Origin: Dermacentor variabilis
Taxonomy: Eukaryota; Arthropoda; Arachnida; Ixodida; Ixodidae
Length of the DNA: 64,000 nucleotides
Direction: 5' to 3'
NCBI RefSeq assembly: GCF_050947875.1
Contig: NC_134569.1
Span: forward strand, 209,195,627-209,259,626
Shown here: positions 55,235-64,000 of the stretch, piece by piece
How the letters are laid out: each line of letters starts with the position of its first letter
How positions within the stretch are numbered: the stretch's first letter is position 1
The notes under the pieces: model-generated
The model's database searches: none
Told to the model about the DNA's origin: nothing
The model's input: only the letters and a program-made list of their open reading frames with translations
Translations under genes and position numbers: made by a program

Positions 55235-56493
55235 TTTTTTCTGGTGGACCCAGTTCGCATACTAAAATGCATAAGAAATACCTGGGTGAATCAAAGAAAC
55301 ATGGGCAAATGCATGCACTTTGCTGAACCGAAGAGTTATGAGGCTGAACCAAAGATACTTACAGCGTCTTTCAAAGTATTATGCCAGTTGCATGAAGCTG
55401 AAAGGCGCGAGCTCTTGAAGCTAGCGCCAACGCTCACTTTGGAGGCACTGAACCCCTCGAACATGGAACGGCAGAACATTAAAATGGCCTTAAAGATTTT
55501 TAACTCATCTACTGTTGCTGCTGTCAGTGCCGCAACGTTCGAGCATGCAAAGGAAACATCTGAATATGTCGCCACTATTTTGACTTGGTGGAACATTGTT
55601 AACGTCAAGGCGTCAAGAAAAGGACAGCGGTTGCGAGATCAGTTGCGAGGTCCAATAATTTCGTCGTCGTGTCCTCAACTAGAATTCTTGGAGAGAATAG
55701 TTCAATGGCTTGATCACTGGGTAAGCCTCAAACCTGACAATGGCCGCCTTACACGTGAAACGCACACAGCTTCCAGCTACACAATCCGCGCCTTGCACGA
55801 ACTTGCCATATACTGTCTTGAAAAACTTCATTTTGAGTATGTTCTTTTGGGCAAATTTCAAACTCACAGCTTGGAGGATCGCTTCGGAAAGTACCGGCAA
55901 TTGTCTGGTATCAATTACCACGTGTCTATAAGGCAGATATAAGAAACTGAAAACAAACTGCGTTTACAGAAGGTTCTGGACCTGACAGATTTGGACATGC
56001 TACTGCGCCGAGCGCGAGCACGTTGGAGACAAGTGTAAATTCAGGAAACTGCCAGTTTCACGTCGCTGTGACCGACTGTGTCATTGGAAAAAAAACGTCA
56101 AGGCTACCGGCACCAACCTATGTTGCCGGCTATAGTGCCCATGCAGCTTTTAAAAAGTTGACATGCGGATCTCTCAGTGAAAAACCTAGTGATGCAAGAC
56201 GTCGATCTAGGTGATCCTGAGAATGCATTAATCACGAAGATGACGAGATGTGGGCTGAAGTTCCCACGAGCAGTTTAGTTAATGCTGTAGTACTCTTTAC
56301 TGAAATTATGTTGGACAAGCTCAGGACACCAGAATATGCCGCACAATTTTTCAGCCTTCCTAGGCAGAAAGATACTCTTGTCGGCGTTGTGTTCGCTAGC
56401 CTTCCAGTATTTGAGGATGTAGATGTGTGTAATTTCGGTCATCCTGTACAGGAGGTAATGGAGCATGTTGTAAGTGCTACAGTGAATACACTG
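55235..56493 (+). pseudogene. P-like transposase, central and C-terminal blocks
   Basis: DPVRILKCIRNTWVNQRNMG, LTLEALNPSNMERQNIKMAL, TSEYVATILTWWNIVNVKAS, FLERIVQWLDHWVS, HELAIYCLEKLHFEYVLLGK, FQTHSLEDRFGKYRQLSGIN. In other frames after 55942: LQKVLDLTDLDMLLRRARAR, YVAGYSAHAAFKKLTCG, ALITKMTRCGLKFPRA. Interrupted by the LINE at 56494. Confidence 0.8.
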
Positions 56494-56494
56494 C

Positions 56495-56513
56495 TGAGAG
56501 AGAGAGAGAGAGA
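56495..56513. repeat. (GA)n tail of the LINE
   Basis: GAGAGAGAG run at the 3' end of the minus-strand LINE, directly after the left target copy. Confidence 0.85.
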
Positions 56514-56659
56514 GAAACTTTATTTGGTTCCTTCAAGGATATAGCGTCTCGAGGTCTCCGTCGTCTTCTTGGGCGCCGGCGACTTGGAGCCTCTTCCGGC
56601 AAGGGTGGGCCCCTATTCCAGGGCTCCACTGAGCCTAGCTCCCTCAATAGCGTGCTGCA

Positions 56660-57582
56660 CTAAGGCCCTTTGGGCCGTGAGCTCGTAGCTGGTAAGCCGA
56701 CTATCCCATTGCTCCGCACTCGGGTTATTGTGTTGGTGGAATGATTGTGTTTACATTCCAATGTGACATGATATAGTGTGGGTGTGGCCCCGCGCCATGG
56801 GCAGGTGTCTCTGTATTGCGTTGGGTACATTTTGTTTAGGATGTATAAATTTGGTAAGGAGTTTGTCTGCAATCTGAGCCAACGCGCTGCTTCCTCCTTC
56901 GTTAGAGCTTCGTGCGGTGGGGGATATTTGGCTGTCGTCCCTCTGTATAAGTTTAAGATTTCTGTGTATCCTCCTTCACAAGCGTGTGGGTGATACTCCG
57001 GGGCGTGGGACTGCTCTGCTCGGAACGTGGTCTCTCGAGCTAGGCTGTCTGCCCTTTCGTTACCCTCTATGCCTGCGTGGGACGGAATCCAGATTAACTT
57101 GTGCGTAACGTTCCTCTCGGCGAAGTTGGCTCCGCCAAGAATTCTGAGGGCGGCTCTGCTAATCCTGCCCCTCGTGTAATTTCTGCACGCTTCCTTCGAG
57201 TCTGTTAAGATGTTTAGAGGCCTGCCTATCCTATATCCTTCTACTGCCGCCAGCGCCACGGCAATTTCTTTGGCCTCCGCTGTGCCGGCTGCCTGTGCCG
57301 TCGCACATGTGATCAGAGTCCCGTCGCCGTCCACCACCACCGTCGTGGCCGTGCGCTTCCCTTCTCACGGGTACGTGGCAGCATCCGTGTATACCGTGTT
57401 GTCTAGTAGCGCTAGTGTCTTTTCCACGTATTCGGCTCGCGCCTGCCTTCTGCTCTCGTGGAGGTTGGGGTCCATGTTCTTAGGTACTGGCCTAACGCTT
57501 ATTTTTTTTCTTAAGCAGTCGGGCACGTCTGCGTATCTATCTACGTGTCCGCTCGTGTCCCGTCCCAGCCTAGTCAAAAGCG
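56660..57582 (-). pseudogene. LINE thumb end, RNase H and zinc-knuckle tail
   Basis: VRPVPKNMDPNLHESRRQAR, then Asp in NTVYTDAATYP, a TGA/frame break at 57365, Glu in GTAEAKEIAVALAAVEGYRI, Asp in LNILTDSKEACRNYTRG, and WIPSHAGIEGNERADSLARE with the final His and Asp. The tail NKMYPTQYRDTCPWRGATPT, LYHVTLECKH is the CCHC-like motif found at the C-terminus of I-like LINEs. RNase H active-site residues are complete. Confidence 0.9.
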
Positions 57583-58556
57583 CTATCCCTGCAGGGCTGC
57601 TTTTGAGTCTGGCTTTTTGCGTTTCGAGCAGGGCTTCCGCCAGTTCGCTGAAAGTGTTGCTGATGCCCAGTTGGGGCAGTTTTTCGTTTGACGTGTTTTT
57701 GGCAGATGGAGAGCCGTCTTGTATGCTTTCCTGAGTATCGTGTCCGCCTGTTCCCTCTCTCCTTTGGTCATCGCGTGGTACGGTAGCGAGTAGATGACTC
57801 GGCTGACGACCAGGCTGCCGACGAGTTTGAGTTTGTCTTCTTTTTTTACGCCACGTCTTTTTTGGAAGACCCTGTTGATCTTCCGGCCCACCTGCTCCAT
57901 CGCTTTGCTCAGCAGGCTGATGGTGTTGCTTAATATTCTGATACCCTGTAGCCACATGCCCAGGATTCTGATCATGTTCTTTTCCGGGATGTTTTGATCG
58001 TCAAGCGTTACTTCCAGTGTTGCTTGGGTGGGGTGTCTGCCTACTCTCAGTAGTACGAATTCTTCTGTGGAGCATACCAGTCCCCTCTCTCTGGTGTACT
58101 ATGCGACACAGCGCGCAGCCTCTTGTAGCTTCCCTTGTTTTTCTCCCAGTGAACCTTGCGAGACCCAAACCGTGACGTCGTCCGCGTACATCGCGTGTTG
58201 GATGCCCTGGACCTCGCCGAGTCGTTTTGCCAGGCCGATCATCGCCATATTAAATAGCACAGGCGATATCACGGAGCCTTGGGGTGTGCCTTTACACGGT
58301 GTGGAGAAGGTGTCGCTTCCCAACTGCCCCAGCCCTACCGTTGCCGTTCTGTCGGTTAGGAAGTCCTTGACGTAGTCGTGTACTTTCCTTCCGCTGTTGG
58401 TATTGTTGAGGCCCTCCATTATGGCCGCGTGGCTGACGTTTTCGAAGGCGCCTTTGATGTCGAGCGCCATCACAATGTTTTCACCTGCCTTGGGCATTGT
58501 GTCGAGTACCTCCTCTTTGAGTTGTAGGAGGACGTCCTGCGTCCTCCTACAACTCA
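57583..58556 (-). pseudogene. LINE reverse transcriptase
   Basis: DVLLQLKEEVLDTMPKAGEN, IVMALDIKGAFENVSHAAIM (motif A), CKGTPQGSVISPVLFNMAMI (motif B), HAMYADDVTVW (motif C), then in a new frame MIRILGMWLQGIRILSNTIS, KINRVFQKRRGVKKEDKLKL, IYSLPYHAMTKGEREQADTI. All catalytic Asp residues visible are kept. A TAG at about 58099 and a frame change near 57680 break it. The N-terminal endonuclease is absent. Confidence 0.9.
58518..58556. repeat. Snap-back palindrome at the LINE 5' end
   Basis: Perfect 16-bp arms TGAGTTGTAGGAGGAC / GTCCTCCTACAACTCA with a 7-nt loop. The inner arm is native LINE sequence (it encodes DVLLQL) and the outer arm is an inverted copy of it. Confidence 0.9.
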
Positions 58557-58570
58557 TGGCCCTTACACTG

Positions 58571-58680
58571 TGAAAATGTTTTGTAGCAATACACTCAATG
58601 TGAAGGCCTCCAGATACGGTGTTGATGCATCAAAACAACCTAAAATAATAGAGGTGCTCCATGGGCTAGATTTGGCATAA
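58571..58680 (+). pseudogene. P-like transposase, terminal piece
   Basis: Beyond the LINE's right target copy (TACACTG, 58564-58570) the plus strand reads VKMFCSNTLNVKASRYGVDA, SKQPKIIEVLHGLDLA and a TAA at 58678-58680, fitting the short basic C-terminus of the same protein. Assigned by position and frame rather than a strong motif. Confidence 0.5.
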
Positions 58681-59529
58681 TCAAGAATTGGGGGGAGACA
58701 AGATACGAATTACATACATTTTAGCTATTCTAGTTTTTTTTTGTGAGTGCTACAGGTGTTTCAATTCTGTTTTGTTGATTTTCTCAGAACCCACTTTTTC
58801 ACGTTTATCTCATGCGCCAACAAGCATAACTATATTGACACGGATGCTTTATCTGTATCCGGTTACCGTATTTCACCGGCTAAAAAATGTTAAAACGTTA
58901 TCGCTCGGTGCAGGATGCGCCTGAACGTATCGGAAGTTTCGCGAATGTTATCGATGGTTCTGTCTGTTGTCGACGAACCTTGCTAATCTGATTGCATACG
59001 AGACACGAATTGTGTTGTAGTTTCTGGAAGGCGCGCGGGCACCAGCGAATAGGCTGTAACTTTCGACGACTGACGTATGCAAACCGACGCGCTTGACCCA
59101 CAGATGAGATTTTCTACGATTGCCGACATTGCTCGCCGCTATCGTTGCGATTGAGCCGGCACTATTTATTTACCGTCACTACTACGTGGCAATATTTCCA
59201 ACACAGATTTTTTTCAGTTATACATTGCACGCCTAATTCTTACATAGTTGGCTGTGCAATAAGCTACCAAAAAATGAAATGGTACAACAGTTTTTGATAT
59301 ATGGCATCGTCGTGCAGGTGTTTGCAAAGCGATCTTGCAGACAGACGACGCGCGAGTGCTGATGTCGATATTTTGTACACTATTGTTACTTCAAAAATAA
59401 AAAACAAACTGTTGCGGCAGGTGTATATTCATTATTCAAACGTGTTTTTTATATCTAAAAGCACATACAGATCACTAACTTATTGTTTCAAGCTTAGTTT
59501 ACAGCAGGCTGATTTAGGCCGCACTTTGA
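58681..59529. other. Non-coding interval, nothing recognised
   Basis: AT-rich with a short GC-richer patch near 59.0-59.15 kb. No domain or repeat structure noted. Confidence 0.35.
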
Positions 59530-59970
59530 CGGATGAAGACGGAATTGTCCAGCAACAGTGCGCCGCAGCCGAGGAGCGAGCTTCGGCGCGCGTCGGAGCT
59601 TGTCTCCATGGTTGCGCGCCCTTTCCCTCCAGCCGAAGCGAAGCGACGCGTTCGCTTGCCAGCGCGCGCCGAAGCTTTCGGCGCGTGCCAGTGGTTGGGG
59701 CATAACGCGTCGGCGCACTGGCAGCCACAGGCGTGGCCTCAGCCGCGTTGTCTGCTACAGCTCGCTAGCACGGCCGGGTTGCGCTGGCCGTGCGGTGAAG
59801 CTCCCTTGCTCGTTGAGCTGTCAAAGCGCCGAGGAAATTGGTGTTTACTACACAGCTGCTTGGCTTCGCAGCAGCTGTGTGCATTACGTGTTGCAAAGAC
59901 TAATAAAAATCGGGTTTTGTTTCTCCCTTTTTATTGCAATCTACGACGTCATTAAAGGCTGCTAGGGGAG
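59530..59970. other. GC-rich block with inverted repeats
   Basis: CpG-rich sequence. 'gagcttcggcgcgcg' (59578-59592) is inverted as 'gcgcgccgaagctt' (59664-59677), and the latter is itself a near-palindrome around AAGCTT. Four overlapping ORFs on both strands reflect low stop density in GC-rich DNA. It ends with AATAAAAAT near 59900. It could be an LTR or a promoter region; no partner was found. Confidence 0.35.
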
Positions 59971-60299
59971 AAGCGTTGTCAAGTTTTGAAGCGGTAGAGG
60001 TTACTCTGAAGCCACTGCCACTACTGAGCTCCAGTGTTCTAACTGAAACTACCACTTAGTGCCCAGCATCCACAATAAACTGGCGACCAGCGGGTGCTTT
60101 CATCCGCTGAAAGAGTGGCGCCGCATGTGGTACTGCGAAATGTTTTAGGGAAGTCCGATACTAATACAAAAATAGGGTGTTTAGATCTGAAGCCAGTTCC
60201 TGTGGTACAATATACCAGAGTTTACGTGCATCACAACACAGGCGAAAATGTTAACTATTTGACCGGTCAAATAATTGGTTTTTGCAGCGATAGCTCTTA

Positions 60300-60800
60300 G
60301 GCGCCCGTACCTGGATTCCCCGTCGTAGTCGGCGCTGGCGTAGGCAGCGTAACCGGTGGGTGCATGTAGTTGCCATGGTATACACCCACCGTTGGGTGAT
60401 ATCCGTGGCAAACATCATGGTGTAACCGAACAACGGCTGGTGGCCATGGCAGCTATTCCCATGGTGGTAACCATTGCAACCACTCCGCACCCATTGGAGC
60501 ATGGGGATGGTTTCCGTCGTATGCTGCCACAGTTGGAACCACGGCGAACCCCATGCACCCAGCGGGAACCACCTCATGCAGCAGTGGGTGGGGTACGCAC
60601 CTACCGAAAGCTGATAACCATGTCAACACCCCCATCATGGTAGCCGTGATGGTGATATGCACCTACCATGTACCGGTGGGTGCATGGTGTGGTTACCGTG
60701 GTTTGTACCCACCGGAGAGCTGTAACCCACTGAAGGTTTGCAATTATACGGAGACTGGTTGCCTTTCAGCTCCCGACTGTGATTGGAACGCAGCCTGGGT
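60300..60800 (-). pseudogene. CCATGG/ACCCACC-rich degenerate repeat, possible decayed Tyr/His/Pro-rich protein gene
   Basis: The block is built from recurring 'ggtaccatgg', 'accatggt', 'gcacccaccg' and 'ggttaccgtgg'-like words on both strands. On the minus strand the three frames alternately give low-complexity secreted-type peptides: GYSSPVGTNHGNHTMHPPVHG-like, YHHHGYHDGG, NGYHHGNSCHGHQPLFGYT, and finally PTVGVYHGNYMHPPVTLPTP, APTTTGNPGTGA before a stop at about 60300. Gly/Tyr/His/Pro repeats of this kind are found in tick cuticle and cement proteins, but frame switching means any such gene is broken. Could be only a minisatellite. Confidence 0.35.
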
Positions 60801-61860
60801 CGCATAAGCCTCACGGGTGGCTGTTGGGAAACAGCCGCCTGCCATGGCTACCGGGCATTACTTAACCGCTGCACGGCGGCGCGATGAGTAGTTTGAGGAC
60901 GGTCGACAGCCTATGAATCTTTCCAGCGGGTTCCGAGCGATTGCCCATGGAGGCAGCAAGCAGTGAATTTATCGGGTGCGAGAGGGCGCTCGGGGTATCA
61001 CGGGTGCCACAAGTTTGGAGTATAGTAGAAGACGATCGCTGAATTTCGCGTTACACCCCGCCACCGTCCCATGACATTTTTTAGCATTACTGTTAGGCAC
61101 TATGTTGCAATTAGTTTTTTTATCCGGTCGTCAGTAACGTCCTAATCAATTTTCAGAATCTCGAAAACGCAATACGCCTTGCTCCTGTGGCTTAGAAGAA
61201 ATTTTGCTTTTCGACAAGTGACGGCGACTGGAGCAATTCTTTTTTCTTTGTGCGTTTTTAGACAGCGCATATATTTTGCCACATTGTAGGCAGACATTAC
61301 TTCACCACAGTGCCGAGTGTAATCGCGTTTTCAAACTTCCAAAAACTCACATGGCGTTTACTCACGGCAAGCTGCAAATCGGTAATGGCAACTAGGTGCC
61401 AAAAAGTAGCAGTTGAAAAGGTAATTATGAGAAATAAGATAATCGGCTAACTAGTAAAATTGTTAATTTGCTTTCGGATGTCCTCTCACGCTGGCGATAA
61501 TGCGGTGCAATAGCTGTGTCATATCTCAACGAAAGGCTATTTAAAATTATGGGTGCACTGGAACACCTGGTGATGCCCTGAAGAGAGATTCATAGAACGC
61601 TAATACGAATGTTAGGCAGCCACTCAAAAAACTTCGAAATAAATGAGAGTCAATAAAGAAGGTGGACATCTTTTACTCGAAATGTGAAAACAAAATTGGG
61701 CAAACTGGACGCAAAAAAAAAAAAACATGGAAATAAAAGCGTTACGAAATGTGGTTCCATTCAATCAGATAACGAAAAAGCAGGGTGCATGAAAAGTGAG
61801 GCATAAAGAAATCAGACTAGAAATAAAGGCTGGCTGGAAAGAATAGCACTTCCACAAATC
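60801..61860. other. Non-coding interval, nothing recognised
   Basis: Mixed composition, no ORF with support, poly-A run at about 61712-61724. Confidence 0.35.
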
Positions 61861-61995
61861 GCTCAAGCGCTGTTGTGCATGTGTCACACTTCTAAACCTA
61901 ATAGCGAGTGACGTCACCGCCAGCTTCTATCACGGCTCTCATCCTGTTGGGAAGAGATTTGTATAAAGAATCACACAGGTCTCCATTTGTTCTTC

Positions 61996-62490
61996 TCATC
62001 TCTGCTGAACTGCAGCCCAGAGATTGTCATGTGACAGGCCGTGCAGGTTGAGGGATGAAAGCGACACTTTCACATTACCCCACAAATGTTCGATAATGTT
62101 CAAGTCTGGGGACTGAGGTGGCCAATTAAGCACTACGATGGCACGCTCTTCCAAGTAAGTGTGGACCTTCTTCGATGTGTGCACTGGGGAGCGGTCATGC
62201 TGCAGGATGAAGTCCCCGTCTGGGAAGGGTCTCCCAAACAAGAATGGCAGCGCCACGTCATCCAGGATAGAGCAGTAGCTCTCAGCAGTGAACCTGCCTG
62301 GAACTCTGACCAGCGGACCGAGGCCGTCTTTCGTGATCGCTCCCCAGACAGAAACCGACGTTCGCCCACTCGCCGCAACTCTCTGGACGAAATGGGGCAT
62401 ATAGCTGTAAGGAATGAAAGGCCTTTGGGTGATCTTTTTTCCCCATGCCTTGGTGAGTTCTTGAAAACTAATCACTGAGTGAAACGACAT
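61996..62490 (-). pseudogene. Tc1-like transposase fragment (DD34E)
   Basis: Minus strand: FQELTKAWGKKITQRPFIPY, then AASGRTSVSVWGAITKDGLG, second Asp in FILQHDRSPVHTSKKVHTYL, and Glu in PPQSPDLNIIEHLWGNVKVS, 34 residues later. It ends with SHDNLWAAVQQR; related codons may continue in another frame to about 61880. The N-terminal DNA-binding domain and first catalytic Asp are missing, so this is a 5'-truncated relic of the family seen at 30.5-31.8 kb. No terminal repeats identified. Confidence 0.8.
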
Positions 62491-64000
62491 TCTTAGTAGT
62501 GACTAATTTGTTTCTTGACATCACTGGCTGTATGGCGTGCTAATGCAACGGTATAATCGCTATTTCCGTCCCTGATTGCAGCTTACACACTTCCAAGTGT
62601 GAATTTTGTATTATTGTCCCCTTACGAAATGCCGTTTTACAGTTCCGCAACACGTCGCAGTCACTTTAAAAACGGCGAAAGGCACAGCTTGCCAGCTTTT
62701 AACAATATTTCACCAGCGTCAACCGGTCAGTATGCCAGCGCCTAAAGAAATCGCCATATGTCCGGTACTGGGAAAAGTAAGAAAAGGAGGCGTGGAGCAG
62801 CGAAGCCAAGAAGAGTAGGCGCATGCCTAAAACGCTCAATCGAATGGGACATTGGCTGCCTTTGTCATGAGTGCTAGCCTCTGCCGGTATGCAGGCATGC
62901 ATTAACTGACAAAAATTGAGTGCCTTCATTCCTTATAGCTAATGACAGAGTTGCTTCATATATATAGTAGGTTATTCCTTCACAGCTTTGTAGTAAAGAT
63001 TGCCACTCATTTTCACGTAAGCCCTGCCTTCAATTTGTGTGTGCTGGGCTCGGGGACACAAGATTACGAGGAAGCGGTCATGATTATGCTGCAACATCAT
63101 TTTGTTTATCATTGTTTAAATTCCCCTTACTTCACATAGATGCGGTTTGAGTCCTAAGCACCCTATTCATGCGATACTCATACAAATTAGAGAACTTGCC
63201 AAAGTGCAACATGTCTTAATGATTTATCAATGGATTTCATTGTTTCTTCCGCCCCCTTCCGAAACTGGGTGTTCAGCGTGTGCCGCGCCCAGGAACTCTG
63301 TGAGAAAAATTAGGGACATTCAATGCTGACCTTCTCAATGGCTCTTGTCGTTTACAATGTTCTAGAAATTACATTAGTTCCAGGCAAACACAGCTTTAGA
63401 GCTGTAGGCATTACATACAGCAGAGTGCATAATTAAAGCAAAAATTTAGTACCATTATTCGTATTGCCAAGGTCTCAATCTGTATATCATATGTCCGCTG
63501 AGCCCCAGCACACAGTAAACGATGGCAGCGTCCGCATAGCCATAAACGTCACATTTTATAAATCGCCAAAGTTTCGGAAAAATCACCCCAAATATGACAC
63601 AAGGCAGCAAATAAGAAAGCCCACGCACTTTCTTAACGAGAATTCCCGTTCTGAGCAAAGTGCCTCCGGCTATACATGGAGTGATATTTTATTTTTCGAG
63701 TTCCACGCTTTCTCACGACGTCGTCATTTCTTAGTACTATGCACGGGCGCGTAATCTTGTTTCGGGCGGGATAGCGGTAGATGCTTACGCTATGTTCTCG
63801 GAGAATTCGCCTGCTGCAAACATGAAATGTAAATCTTGCTGGCTATAAACAATCATCGAGAAGTTATTTCAGCAATCACTCATGAGGCTGAAAACAACGG
63901 CTCAATTTTTTCTTTTGCAGTACTCTATCTTGTAAATGAAACTGTCACACAGCTACGCTTACCGCGTGTTGACGGGGCGCCAGACCCGTGTCCTGTGATC
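62491..64000. other. Non-coding interval to the window end
   Basis: AT-rich sequence without recognised genes. ORFs up to 96 aa (63464-63754) have no signature. Confidence 0.35.

Larger units (their letters stand above)
56494..58563 (-). mobile_element. 5'-truncated RNase-H-bearing LINE inside the P-like gene
   Basis: Minus-strand LINE with a (CT)n-type tail at 56495-56513, flanked by TACACTG (56487-56493 and 58564-58570). It carries most of the RT palm, the thumb, RNase H and a zinc-knuckle tail. Its 5' end carries a 16-bp snap-back (58518-58556). Least decayed of the three LINEs in the window. Confidence 0.9.

Noticed and set aside
59480..59965. Five ORFs of 74-140 aa in a GC-rich block
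   Set aside because: Stops are rare in GC-rich DNA in all frames. No motif is present and the frames overlap on both strands.

Overview
This is a eukaryotic window, most likely from a hard tick (Ixodidae, probably a metastriate species). The main reason is several copies of a tRNA-derived SINE that I recognise as tick Ruka-like, together with RNase-H-bearing LINEs, Gypsy, PIF/Harbinger, Tc1/mariner, P-like and Penelope-like elements in an AT-rich, intron-rich background. I see no prokaryotic operons, CRISPR arrays, rRNA or convincing tRNA genes. Almost every recognisable protein-coding stretch belongs to a mobile element, and almost all are broken by frameshifts or stops. Coordinates of decayed elements are approximate unless target-site duplications (TSDs) or terminal repeats fix them.

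Layout. 1-6.3 kb: non-coding apart from two foldback elements (288-1019, ended by TTAA; 3240-3897, CAGGGTG ends). 6344-6537 (-): one plausible host-type exon resembling the N-terminal domain of tick BEND5-like proteins. 9-13.3 kb: SINE copies, a 134-bp direct repeat, an almost perfect hairpin, and a CACTA/EnSpm-like transposase pseudogene (+). 13.7-19.2 kb: a mariner (-) abutting a complete Gypsy element (-) with 162-bp LTRs and TSD TATGT. 24.5-28.2 kb: a 5'-truncated LINE (-) split by a partial Gypsy element (TSD ATGCAT). 29.0-29.6 kb: a minisatellite. 29.95-38.0 kb: a large PIF/Harbinger element with long terminal inverted repeats, a transposase gene (+) and a possible second gene (-). Its left inverted repeat is split by a 2.1-kb element carrying a Tc1-like DD34E transposase.

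40.4-50.0 kb (-): five exon-like blocks, whose reading phases agree at three of the four junctions, reconstruct a Myb/SANT-like DNA-binding protein with a C-terminal coiled coil, now carrying two stops in exon 1. A LINE (47.88-49.39 kb), itself hit by a SINE (TSD ATGGCCACC), lies in its second intron. 51.4-58.7 kb (+): a P-element/THAP9-like transposase gene interrupted by two head-to-head Penelope-like fragments, one of which carries a solo LTR (TSD AGGT), and by a LINE (TSD TACACTG). 59-64 kb: a GC-rich block, a decayed CCATGG/ACCCACC-rich repeat that may have encoded a secreted-type protein, and a truncated Tc1-like transposase.

The genes do not form a pathway. The window is a stratified graveyard in which insertion order can be read from nested TSDs: P-like gene, then Penelope, then solo LTR; P-like gene, then LINE; Harbinger, then Tc1-type element; LINE, then Gypsy; Myb/SANT gene, then LINE, then SINE. 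The only candidates for non-transposase or domesticated genes are the 6.3-kb exon and the 40-50-kb Myb/SANT-like gene.
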